Source: Halanaeroarchaeum sp051744605
GTDB taxonomy: Archaea; Halobacteriota; Halobacteria; Halobacteriales; Halobacteriaceae
DNA length: 14,639 bases
NCBI GenBank assembly: GCA_051744605.1
Contig: JBNJDE010000053.1
Span: forward strand, 1-14,639
Direction: 5' to 3'
Notes under the pieces: generated by a model
What the model saw: the letters and a program-made list of their open reading frames with translations, nothing else
The model's database searches: none
Told to the model about the DNA's origin: nothing
Part shown: one piece after another, positions 1-5,869 of the stretch
Numbering within the stretch: position 1 is the stretch's first letter
How the letters are laid out: each line of letters opens with the position of its first letter
Program-made: the position numbers and the translations under genes

Positions 1-414
1 CGCAGCATCGAAGCGAAACCACCCCTGGAACGTCCGGTCTGCGAGAAGCAACGGGAGCCAGTAACGGTCGTCCTCCCACATCTGGTCGTACGGGATCGCA
101 TCGATGTCGACCCACCGCGGTATCGCTTCGGGCGTCTCCTCGGGAACCCCCACGACCTCGGGTGCGCGATAGACGTGGACGGTCATGTAATGGTCGTCGC
201 CGAAGACGAACTCGAGTTCGCCCCGCTTGGAGAGGCTCGGCACCGTCGCCCGGATCTCCTCTCGTACCTCGCGGCGGGCGGCCTCGAGTGGAGATTCGCC
301 GGGTTCTACCTTGCCACCCGGACCATTGTACAGCCCAGCACCGATGCCACGTTTCTTCTCGATCAGCAACACGGAACCGTCGCGAACGGGGTACGTGATG
401 GTTGCCTCCTGCAC
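1..414 (-). CDS. MTH1-like Nudix hydrolase (C-terminus cut by window edge)
   Basis: Predicted nucleotide-pool sanitising Nudix pyrophosphatase of the MTH1/MutT type, which converts oxidised purine (d)NTPs to monophosphate plus PPi in the cytoplasm. The Nudix box reads GKVEPGES..REVREE. The stretch before it (KKRGIGAGLYNGPGGKVE) and the late motif MWEDDRYWLPLL match human MTH1 closely, including the adjacent Asp pair and the Asn that MTH1 uses for base recognition. The invariant Gly near the end of the Nudix box (EExG) is Arg here (EEIRA). I chose the GTG at 414 because a TATA-like element (GTATATGG on the minus strand) lies about 27 bp upstream and the resulting N-terminus (MQEATITYPV) fits the family. 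In-frame ATGs at 441 and 495 are alternatives. The reading frame is still open at base 1. The family is clear; the oxidised-nucleotide substrate is inferred by resemblance. Confidence 0.88.
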   Translation of the reverse strand, partial: MQEATITYPVRDGSVLLIEKKRGIGAGLYNGPGGKVEPGESPLEAARREVREEIRATVPSLSKRGELEFVFGDDHYMTVHVYRAPEVVGVPEETPEAIPRWVDIDAIPYDQMWEDDRYWLPLLLADRTFQGWFRFDAA

Positions 415-437
415 GGGTGGACCCCGGAGGACATCGC

Positions 438-447
438 CCATATACTT
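438..447 (-). promoter_or_regulatory. TATA-like box of the Nudix gene
   Basis: The minus strand reads AAGTATATGG here, about 27 bp before the GTG at 414. This is the usual spacing for a leaderless haloarchaeal transcript, and it supports GTG 414 over ATG 441, which would lie inside this element. Confidence 0.5.
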
Positions 448-482
448 TCCGCTCAGTGCCGGTTCGAGAGACCGGCGTGAAG

Positions 483-490
483 ACTTATGG
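483..490 (+). promoter_or_regulatory. TATA-like box of the 50-aa protein gene
   Basis: ACTTATGG is centred about 27 bp before the ATG at 514, the spacing expected for a leaderless transcript. The in-frame ATG at 487 lies inside the element, which argues for ATG 514 as the start. Confidence 0.4.
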
Positions 491-513
491 GTCATGCGAA
501 CGACTTTCACGGT

Positions 514-666
514 ATGGGCGACACGAAGCGTGGTCGCGAGCGGAAGGGCATGGTCAAAGAAGAACAGCTGCGTCGGAAGGAAGTCAAACGGACCCTCGAA
601 GCGGACGACGAGATGCCCGAGATAGAAGACGAAGAGATCGAGATCGACGCCGACCTCGAGGAGTAA
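514..666 (+). CDS. Small highly charged protein, 50 aa, function unknown
   Basis: I do not recognise this family. The frame encodes a 50-residue protein that begins MGDTKRGRERKGMVKEEQLR. The N-terminal half is basic (many Lys and Arg). The C-terminal half is almost entirely acidic, ending IEIDADLEE. There is no Cys, no aromatic residue and no hydrophobic segment, so it is probably soluble and may be disordered or nucleic-acid or protein binding through its basic half. Support for it being real comes from the charge pattern, the TATA-like element about 27 bp upstream, and its neat fit between the divergent Nudix gene and a convergent gene 33 bp downstream. An in-frame ATG at 487 would add nine residues but overlaps the predicted promoter. 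Confidence 0.6.
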   Translation: MGDTKRGRERKGMVKEEQLRRKEVKRTLEADDEMPEIEDEEIEIDADLEE

Positions 667-699
667 CGTCCTACAGCTGTCGACCGGTTTTACGGCAAT

Positions 700-1173
700 C
701 TATCGGACCGAGAAGGGGTCGGTCTCGGTCCAGTCCCAGCCGGGCAAGCGAGTCTGAACGCCCGCCGCGAGTGCGGCGTCGAGGTCGTCGAGACCCGCGG
801 GTCCCTCGACGTGAGTGTGGACGTCCGCGAAGTGGAAGGTCGCCTCCGCGAGCATCCGCAGTGGTTGCTCGCCGGCGATCATGGCGGCGATCTCGCGACC
901 CAGTATCTCGTCGACGACGAACCCCGGATAGTCGTCGTCGACATCGAGGTCCCTGAGGAGCGCGGTCATCGTGGCGAGGTTCACGGCACGATCGCCGTCG
1001 GCGTACACCTCGTCGATAGCGGCCTCGTATTGGTTCACTGTCACATCGTCGACGTCGACGTCGAACACGTCACCGAGCCGTCGGCGTACCTCGTTCGCCA
1101 CCGGGACGACCGTGGCCGACCGTGCTCTCGTCCACTCGTACTCCCGCTCCACGACCGTTGGGGTCACCTGCAT
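700..1173 (-). CDS. Haloarchaeal protein of unknown function, 157 aa
   Basis: This is a 157-residue acidic soluble protein with halophile-like composition and good codon bias, but I do not recognise a named family. The N-terminus (MQVTPTVVEREYEW) is followed by a helical-looking region with TVVPVANEVRRRLGD, then NQYEAAIDEVYADG, a Leu-rich stretch around LATMTALLRDLDV, and a conserved-looking aromatic/His section, TFHFADVHTHVEG. The C-terminus is GWDWTETDPFSVR. No membrane segment, signal peptide or metal-binding Cys cluster is present; the His residues in FHFADVHTHVEG could bind a metal but that is speculation. It converges on the 50-aa gene and diverges from fttA. The ATG has no clear Shine-Dalgarno sequence; a TATA element shared with fttA would leave it a leader of about 18 nt. 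Confidence 0.75.
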   Translation of the reverse strand: MQVTPTVVEREYEWTRARSATVVPVANEVRRRLGDVFDVDVDDVTVNQYEAAIDEVYADGDRAVNLATMTALLRDLDVDDDYPGFVVDEILGREIAAMIAGEQPLRMLAEATFHFADVHTHVEGPAGLDDLDAALAAGVQTRLPGWDWTETDPFSVR

Positions 1174-1214
1174 ACCCGTACTGGGAGGGGCAGGGCTACC
1201 AACTTTGCGAAGGC

Positions 1215-1222
1215 TTTTATAA
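1215..1222. promoter_or_regulatory. TATA box, possibly bidirectional, between the 157-aa gene and fttA
   Basis: TTTTATAA is the best TATA-like element in this divergent gap and reads as TTATAAAA on the other strand, so it could serve both directions. On the plus strand it predicts a start site near 1245 and an fttA leader of about 190 nt. On the minus strand it predicts a leader of about 18 nt for the 157-aa gene. Confidence 0.55.
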
Positions 1223-1303
1223 CGTCACGGGTATACGTCAAACCAAGCGGGTTTTCCCGTAACATTCCCGCGGAGCCCAGCGAAGGGCGCACCGCTACGA
1301 GCG

Positions 1304-1438
1304 ATGACTATTGGAATACTGCGTGTTGTGAACGAGGGCGATACTCGTCGTCTGGCGTCCGGACCGTTCCGGACGAGCAGCGGCGTTCGACCTCGTGACA
1401 CGACCACCGACCCTGAACCCCTGACCTCTCGAATATGA
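1304..1438 (+). other. Possible upstream ORF (44 codons) overlapping the fttA start by ATGA
   Basis: Inside the predicted fttA leader an ATG at 1304 opens a 44-codon frame. Its stop TGA (1436-1438) overlaps the fttA ATG (1435-1437) in the arrangement typical of translational coupling. The peptide would begin MTIGILRVVNEGDTRRLASG. Its composition is basic rather than acidic and many codons end in A or T, unlike the neighbouring genes, so an encoded functional protein is doubtful. A coupling or attenuating role is only possible. Confidence 0.2.
1356..1375 (+). other. Perfect 8-bp hairpin in the fttA leader
   Basis: CGTCCGGA at 1356-1363 and TCCGGACG at 1368-1375 are exact reverse complements separated by four bases (CCGT). 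It lies within the predicted 5' leader of fttA, about 60 nt before the start codon, and no T-run follows it directly. It could be an RNA structure or a DNA operator. Confidence 0.45.
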
Positions 1439-3351
1439 GTGCTGTAGACCGGCAACTCGAAGAGATCCAAGCGACGATAGAGCACGAAGTACCACCCGAC
1501 ATCTCCGTAACGGAGGTGAAATACGAGGGGCCCGAACTCGTCGTCTACACGCGCGACCCAAAGAAGTTCGCCCGCAACGGCGATCTCATCCGGCGACTGG
1601 CGAGCAAGCTGCGCAAACGCATCACCGTTCGGCCCGACCCGGACGTCCTCACCAGACCGGAGACGGCCAGAGAACAGATCATGGCGGTAATCCCGGACGA
1701 CGCCGGGGTCACGAACCTCGACTTCCACGAGGACACCGGCGAGGTCGTCATCGAGGCCTCGAAACCGGGGATGGTCATCGGCCGACACGGGTCGACGCTG
1801 CGCGACATCACCCAGAAGTCCGGGTGGACCCCCGAGGTGTTGCGGACACCACCGCTCGAGTCGGCGACCGTCAGCAACGTCCGTAACTTCCTGAAACAGG
1901 AACGCGACGAGCGACGGGACATCCTCGAACGCGTGGGTCGGCAGATTCACCGCGAGGAGATGTCCGACGACGAATGGGTCCGCATCACGACGCTCGGCTG
2001 TTGCCGCGAGGTCGGCCGAGCCTCGTTCATCATTTCGACCCCGGAGACGAGGATCCTCGTCGACACCGGCGACAAACCCGGCTCGGACGACGTGCCCTAT
2101 CTCCAGGTACCGGAGGCGCTGGGCGCGGGTGCGTCGACCATCGACGCCGTGGTCCTCACCCACGCCCACCTCGACCACTCGGCGCTCGTCCCCCTCCTGT
2201 ACAAGTACGGGTACGATGGCCCCATCTACACGACCGAACCCACCCGCGATCTGATGGGCCTGTTGACCCTGGACTATCTCGACGTCGCCTCGAAGGAGGG
2301 GCGCACACCCCCGTACGGCAGCGAGATGGTCCGGGAGGCCATCAAGCACACCATCCCCCTCGAGTACGGCGACGTCACCGACATCGCCCCGGACGTGAAA
2401 CTCACCTTCCACAACGCGGGCCACATCCTGGGCTCGGCGGTCTCGCACTTCCACATCGGTGACGGCCTCTACAACGTGGCGTTCTCCGGCGACATCCACT
2501 ACGACGACACCAGGCTGTTCAACGGCGCCGTGAACGACTTCCCGCGCGTGGAGACCCTCGTCCTCGAGTCCACGTACGGCGGTCGCAACGACTACCAGAC
2601 CGACCAGGAGGACGCGGAGCAACAGCTCATCGACGTCATCAACGAGACCTACGAGAAGGGCGGGAAGATCCTGATCCCGGCGTTCGCCGTCGGTCGATCA
2701 CAGGAGATCATGCTCGTCCTCGAGGAGGCGATGCGCGAGGGCAAGATCCCGGAGATGCCCGTCCATCTGGACGGGATGATCCTGGAGGCGACGGCCATCC
2801 ACACGACCTACCCCGAGTACCTTCGCGACGACCTCCGCGAGCGCATCTTCCACGAGGACGCCAATCCGTTCCTCGCAGACGCGTTCAACCAGGTCGACGG
2901 CGGCGAGGACGAACGAATGGACATCGCCGAGGACGACCAGTCCATCATCCTCTCGACGTCCGGCATGGTCACCGGCGGCCCCATCATGTCGTGGCTCGAG
3001 CACATCGGCCCCGACCCGAAGAGCACGATGGTCTTCGTCGGCTACCAGGCACAGGGGACGATGGGGCGACGCATCCAGAACGGCTGGGACGAGATTCCCA
3101 TCTCGAACGACGGCGGCCGGGCCGACCGACTCACGCTCAAGGTCGACGTCGAGACGGTAGACGGATTCTCGGGCCACGCCGACAGACAGGGCCTCATGGA
3201 CTTCGTGAAGACGATGAACCCCCGGCCGGAGAAGGTCCTCTGTGTGCACGGTGACGAACGGTCGACGCAGGAACTCTCCTCGGCACTCTACCACGAGTTC
3301 AACATCCGAACGTTCGCACCGAAGAACCTCGAGACGTTCCGATTGATCTGA
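1435..3351 (+). CDS. fttA: KH-domain beta-CASP ribonuclease, transcription termination factor FttA (aCPSF1)
   Basis: Archaeal homologue of CPSF73. In archaea this family cleaves nascent RNA 3' ends and acts as a general transcription termination factor. The protein has 638 residues, the normal full length. Residues 1-145 hold two KH-type RNA-binding domains; the second carries the GxxG loop G116-R-H-G119. The metallo-beta-lactamase domain has the zinc motif H243-A-H-L-D-H248, then NAGHILGSA and SGDIHY. The beta-CASP region follows (ESTYGG, IPAFAVGRSQE, STSGMVTGGP, GYQAQGTMGRR), with late metal/catalytic His residues in FSGHADR (H581) and CVHGDE (H605). No key residue is missing, so an active nuclease is expected. 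The ATG at 1435 fits the family N-terminus, yet there is neither a TATA box at -27 nor a Shine-Dalgarno sequence, so translation must use a longer leader. The gene ends 24 bp from a convergent membrane-protein gene. Confidence 0.97.
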   Translation: MSAVDRQLEEIQATIEHEVPPDISVTEVKYEGPELVVYTRDPKKFARNGDLIRRLASKLRKRITVRPDPDVLTRPETAREQIMAVIPDDAGVTNLDFHEDTGEVVIEASKPGMVIGRHGSTLRDITQKSGWTPEVLRTPPLESATVSNVRNFLKQERDERRDILERVGRQIHREEMSDDEWVRITTLGCCREVGRASFIISTPETRILVDTGDKPGSDDVPYLQVPEALGAGASTIDAVVLTHAHLDHSALVPLLYKYGYDGPIYTTEPTRDLMGLLTLDYLDVASKEGRTPPYGSEMVREAIKHTIPLEYGDVTDIAPDVKLTFHNAGHILGSAVSHFHIGDGLYNVAFSGDIHYDDTRLFNGAVNDFPRVETLVLESTYGGRNDYQTDQEDAEQQLIDVINETYEKGGKILIPAFAVGRSQEIMLVLEEAMREGKIPEMPVHLDGMILEATAIHTTYPEYLRDDLRERIFHEDANPFLADAFNQVDGGEDERMDIAEDDQSIILSTSGMVTGGPIMSWLEHIGPDPKSTMVFVGYQAQGTMGRRIQNGWDEIPISNDGGRADRLTLKVDVETVDGFSGHADRQGLMDFVKTMNPRPEKVLCVHGDERSTQELSSALYHEFNIRTFAPKNLETFRLI

Positions 3352-3375
3352 CTGCCAACTACTTCGTCGCCGGTC

Positions 3376-3720
3376 TCAGACGCCCGGCACGCCGAACGCG
3401 CTGATACCCAGTCCCAGGACCGTATCCAGGATGAAGATGATGACGAGCGCGGAGACCCAGGCGACGAGGCCGATGATCGCCGCGTCCTTCCAGCCACCGG
3501 GATAGCGCCACTTGATGACCCAGATCCAGGCGACCAGGGCGACGAGCGTTCCGACGAGCGGAATCAACGAGCCGACGGCCCACGCCACCGCGCCGATGAA
3601 TGCGGTGACGACGGCGTATTTGTAGTCGTCTACGCCCGCGATCACATTGGCAGCGATGTATATCGCCAGTCCACCGACGAGCAATGCGACGACGAACGAG
3701 ACGATGGTTCCTACGACCAT
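3376..3720 (-). CDS. Small membrane protein with about four transmembrane segments, function unknown
   Basis: A 114-residue, very hydrophobic protein. Hydrophobic segments lie roughly at residues 4-26, 34-52, 54-70 and 78-103, with a short polar loop WRYPGGWKDA before the last. I do not recognise a characterised family; short four-helix haloarchaeal membrane proteins like this are usually annotated as hypothetical. I chose the ATG at 3720 because the minus strand carries a TATA box (ATATATGG) about 27 bp upstream, fitting a leaderless transcript. An in-frame ATG at 3762 would add 14 residues but overlaps that promoter. The gene converges on fttA with a 24-bp gap. Two small palindromes lie 60-90 bp upstream of its start and may regulate it. 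Confidence 0.8.
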   Translation of the reverse strand: MVVGTIVSFVVALLVGGLAIYIAANVIAGVDDYKYAVVTAFIGAVAWAVGSLIPLVGTLVALVAWIWVIKWRYPGGWKDAAIIGLVAWVSALVIIFILDTVLGLGISAFGVPGV

Positions 3721-3742
3721 GGGGACAATCTCTCTGCCAGCA

Positions 3743-3751
3743 CCATATATC
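3743..3751 (-). promoter_or_regulatory. TATA box of the membrane-protein gene
   Basis: The minus strand reads GATATATGG, centred 27 bp before the ATG at 3720. A second ATATAT-like run lies at 3761-3766. Confidence 0.6.
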
Positions 3752-3779
3752 ATTCGACACATATATCACCGTTTTGAGA

Positions 3780-3809
3780 GTGGTGACCACGTCCCCGCCA
3801 CCAATGGTG
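3780..3809. promoter_or_regulatory. Pair of short palindromes sharing the arms GGTG/CACC
   Basis: GTGGTGACCAC (3780-3790) and CACCAATGGTG (3799-3809) are each perfect 5-bp inverted repeats around one central base. They use the same arm, TGGTG/CACCA, so several alternative pairings are possible. They lie upstream of the membrane-protein TATA box and 45-75 bp beyond the endonuclease III stop, so they could be an operator or a 3'-end structure. No protein can be assigned. Confidence 0.35.
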
Positions 3810-3853
3810 ATTGTAGTATGTTAGTGTACTGATAATTCTTTGCTGACTGGTCA

Positions 3854-4672
3854 CTACACGCCATCGATCGTCTCTGCAGGGTCGATGACGTCGCCGGACG
3901 CGGTGTCGACGCCGACCCGGTCGCACAGGTCGTACAGCGGACACGCATCCGGACCGTCGAGGCACCCGGGAGCTCGAGCAGTACAGTACTCCCGGCCGAA
4001 CTGGATGCTGGCGGTGTGGCCGAATCCACACTTCTCCGGCGGGACGTCCGCTTCGAGGACCTCCCTGACGTCCTCGTGGTCGCCATCGGGTGGAGCGATC
4101 CCGAGTCGTCGGTAGATACGGTGGACGTGTGTATCCACGGGGAAGACGCCCCCACGACCGCCCGCGAACAGCAGCACACAGTCGGCGGTCTTCGGCCCGA
4201 CGCCCTTCAGACGGAGGAGGGTATCCCGGACCTCGTGGGCGTCCTCCTCGCGAACGTAGCGGTCGAACGCATCGGCGCTGCCGTATTCGGACACGACGTG
4301 CGATGCGACCCGCTGGATGACCGCCGCCTTCTGGTTGTAGAGGCCAGCCGAACGGATGGCGTCGACCACCGCGTCCGTCGGTGCCGAGGCCAGTGCATTC
4401 GCGAGGTCCCCGTCGTCCCCGTCGAACCGATCCATCAATCGGTCGTGTGCGGGTTGGCTCGCCGCATCGCTGGTGTTCTGCGAGAGGATCGTTCTGACGA
4501 GGGAGACGAAAGCGTGTTGGCCCCCATAGGACTTCTGCCAGTACAGTTCGCCCAGTCGGTCGACGACCGCCGCCGCGCGAGTGTCGGCGACGGCGGGTTC
4601 GAATTCGGCCACCGATCCGCCGCCGTCCGTACCACCGGAGATGTTCCGCGTCGGCTCGGGGTCGTCGCTCAT
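3854..4672 (-). CDS. nth: Endonuclease III, HhH-GPD DNA glycosylase/AP lyase
   Basis: Base-excision repair enzyme that removes oxidised pyrimidines and nicks the abasic site by beta-elimination. The protein has 272 residues; the first 30 are a Gly/acidic, probably disordered extension. The HhH-GPD core contains LSQNTSDA, the helix-hairpin-helix LKGVGPKTADCV with the catalytic Lys (K161), and VDTHVHR with the catalytic Asp (D180). The C-terminus has the four Cys of the 4Fe-4S cluster, but the spacing is C230-x6-C237-x6-C244-x5-C250, four residues longer in the middle loop than the C-x6-C-x2-C-x5-C of E. coli Nth. The start at 4672 lies 25 nt after the stop of the Tfx-like gene on the same strand, and no separate promoter is evident, so the two are probably co-transcribed. 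The assignment is firm; exact lesion preference is not visible. Confidence 0.95.
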   Translation of the reverse strand: MSDDPEPTRNISGGTDGGGSVAEFEPAVADTRAAAVVDRLGELYWQKSYGGQHAFVSLVRTILSQNTSDAASQPAHDRLMDRFDGDDGDLANALASAPTDAVVDAIRSAGLYNQKAAVIQRVASHVVSEYGSADAFDRYVREEDAHEVRDTLLRLKGVGPKTADCVLLFAGGRGGVFPVDTHVHRIYRRLGIAPPDGDHEDVREVLEADVPPEKCGFGHTASIQFGREYCTARAPGCLDGPDACPLYDLCDRVGVDTASGDVIDPAETIDGV

Positions 4673-4697
4673 GGGCCACGCTCGGGACCGGACCGGC

Positions 4698-5135
4698 TCA
4701 AGTCTGACGCTTGGCGAGGGCGACGGCCCCGTCGTTGTCGATGGTGAGTTCCACGTCTTCGGTGAGGACGGTGTCGCGGAGGACCGGTTCGAGGAGGGTC
4801 GCCAGTTCGTCGTGGAGTCGCTGTTCGGTGTCGCCGAGTTTGACGCCGACCTGGTCGCCAGCGGTCCGGAGTTCGCGGACGACGTCCAGGAGCGTCATCC
4901 CCGCCTCGGCACGGACGTGCACCGACGAGCGCAACGACTCGGCAACCCGAACGGTCCGATAGGCGGTCTGAATGTGTTCGAGGGCCGTCTGTTCGAGCGT
5001 CTGGACGCCCGCCGGGGTCGTATCGAGTTCATCGGCGATGGCCTCGTAGGACTCGTCGTCCTGTCGCATCTTGAGCACCGCGACCTGCCGTTCTGAGAGG
5101 AGCGTCCCCGAGACGTCCTGGGGAACCTCGACCAT
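4698..5135 (-). CDS. Tfx-family HTH DNA-binding protein
   Basis: A 145-residue predicted transcription regulator. Residues 12-60 form a sigma-region-4-like helix-turn-helix (LSERQVAVLKMR...YEAIADEL...VQTLEQTALEHI) that resembles archaeal Tfx. Residues 61-145 are an acidic C-terminal domain. In Methanothermobacter, Tfx binds near the promoter of the operon for molybdenum formylmethanofuran dehydrogenase. Here the gene is divergent from a copper protein and a molybdenum enzyme, which suggests a link to Mo metabolism, but that is inference. The ATG at 5135 is preceded by GAGGTGG with about five bases of spacing, a good Shine-Dalgarno match. It is first in a likely operon with endonuclease III. 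The inverted repeat at 5153-5168 overlaps its promoter and could be an autoregulatory site. Confidence 0.85.
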   Translation of the reverse strand: MVEVPQDVSGTLLSERQVAVLKMRQDDESYEAIADELDTTPAGVQTLEQTALEHIQTAYRTVRVAESLRSSVHVRAEAGMTLLDVVRELRTAGDQVGVKLGDTEQRLHDELATLLEPVLRDTVLTEDVELTIDNDGAVALAKRQT

Positions 5136-5152
5136 ACCGCCACCTCGGCGCG

Positions 5153-5168
5153 AACGTCCTTGTACGTT
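5153..5168. promoter_or_regulatory. Inverted repeat AACGT-N6-ACGTT upstream of the Tfx-like gene
   Basis: AACGT (5153-5157) and ACGTT (5164-5168) are reverse complements separated by six bases. The repeat lies 18-33 bp before the Tfx-like start codon, where the TATA/BRE region would be, and about 100 bp before the divergent copper-protein gene. This is a suitable place for an autoregulatory operator, but no binding data exist. Confidence 0.3.
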
Positions 5169-5236
5169 TGGCCCACGTCCCGTAGACGCTATGACCCACG
5201 GCGTCCCGAAATGGGCGGAAATCGCAGCCGTCCGAA

Positions 5237-5244
5237 CTATTACA
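5237..5244 (+). promoter_or_regulatory. TATA-like box of the halocyanin-like gene
   Basis: CTATTACA is centred about 28 bp before the ATG at 5269, the spacing expected of a leaderless haloarchaeal transcript. Confidence 0.5.
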
Positions 5245-5268
5245 TCACCGACTACCGGATGGCGTGAC

Positions 5269-5781
5269 ATGACCACACGACGACGGTTGTTGAAGGGAAT
5301 CGGCGTGACCGGACTGGCGCTCTCGCTCGCCGGCTGTTCGGGAGACGACGGTGAGACGGAGACGACGACCGAGGCGGCCGACGAGACGACGACCGAGGTA
5401 GCCGACGAGACGACCACGGAGTCGGCGGTGGACGAGACCACGACCGAATCGCAGGCGAGTGGGGAGGTGACCGTCGCGGTCGGCCCGGAGAAACGACTTC
5501 GATACGAACCCGAGGAGGTAGAGATCGCCGTTGGCGACACCGTAAACTGGGAATTCGAAAGCGAAGGCCACAACGTGACGAGCAAGCCTGGGGCGTCCCC
5601 GAAGTGCGAGAATCCGGATGGAGCAGACCCCTTCGCGTCCTACGAGGGAGACGAACACTACGCCATCAACGAGGTCGGAACGACCTTCTCACACACCTTC
5701 GAGGTCCCGGGCGAGTACGTCTACGTCTGCACCCCCCACGCGGGACAGGGGATGGTCGGGACGGTCGTCGTCACCGAGTGA
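5269..5781 (+). CDS. Halocyanin-like blue copper lipoprotein
   Basis: Predicted type I copper electron carrier tethered to the outer face of the membrane; 170 residues. The N-terminus has a Tat-type signal (TRRRLLKG), a hydrophobic stretch and a lipobox LAGC with the lipidated Cys at C23. Residues 26-65 form a Thr/Glu-rich stalk. The plastocyanin-like fold follows, with copper ligands predicted as H101 (in GHNV), C154, H157 and M162 (C-x2-H-x4-M). A loop of roughly 30 residues containing an extra Cys (C113) lies between the first His and the Cys ligand. The ATG at 5269 fits both the Tat signal and the TATA box about 28 bp upstream; longer in-frame starts precede the Tat motif. It lies 88 bp before the Mo-enzyme gene on the same strand, and I infer that it accepts electrons from that enzyme. 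Confidence 0.92.
   Translation: MTTRRRLLKGIGVTGLALSLAGCSGDDGETETTTEAADETTTEVADETTTESAVDETTTESQASGEVTVAVGPEKRLRYEPEEVEIAVGDTVNWEFESEGHNVTSKPGASPKCENPDGADPFASYEGDEHYAINEVGTTFSHTFEVPGEYVYVCTPHAGQGMVGTVVVTE
5377..5451 (+). repeat. Degenerate tandem repeat in the copper-protein stalk
   Basis: Three copies of an 8-9 codon unit encode ADETTTEV, ADETTTES and AVDETTTES. The units differ at synonymous and a few non-synonymous sites, so the repeat is not recent. It forms the Thr/Glu-rich spacer between the lipid anchor and the copper domain. Confidence 0.6.
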
Positions 5782-5786
5782 CGTCG

Positions 5787-5804
5787 CTTCGGTCGAAGTT
5801 CTTC
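5787..5804 (+). terminator. Possible hairpin plus short T-rich run after the copper-protein gene
   Basis: CTTCG-GT-CGAAG is a perfect 5-bp inverted repeat followed by TTCTTC, starting 6 bp after the stop codon. Archaeal termination depends mainly on U-rich tracts, and this tract is short, so the call is weak. Read-through into the Mo-enzyme gene remains possible. Confidence 0.25.
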
Positions 5805-5833
5805 ACTAGCGCGGCCAGTACTGAATAAAGACC

Positions 5834-5844
5834 CATAAAATAAA
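5834..5844 (+). promoter_or_regulatory. TATA box of the molybdenum enzyme gene
   Basis: CATAAAATAAA is an AT-rich island centred about 30 bp before the ATG at 5870. It indicates that the Mo enzyme has its own promoter in addition to any read-through from the copper-protein gene. Confidence 0.6.
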
Positions 5845-5869
5845 GGTACTGGAGATATGACACGACGGC

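Noticed and set aside
1290..1430. A C/D-box sRNA in the fttA leader (GCGATGA as box C, CTGA as box D)
   Set aside because: Box C has a mismatch, the boxes are about 110 nt apart where archaeal C/D RNAs are about 60 nt, and no D'/C' pair or terminal stem is seen.
1225..2622. A 465-codon open frame antisense to fttA
   Set aside because: GC-rich haloarchaeal genes produce long stop-free frames on the opposite strand. The fttA frame has unmistakable family motifs throughout, and the antisense translation shows none.
4698..5585. Extending the Tfx-like protein upstream to a 295-residue product
   Set aside because: The extension is a Ser/Val-rich translation of the antisense strand of the copper-protein gene. 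The HTH family begins just after ATG 5135, which has a Shine-Dalgarno sequence.
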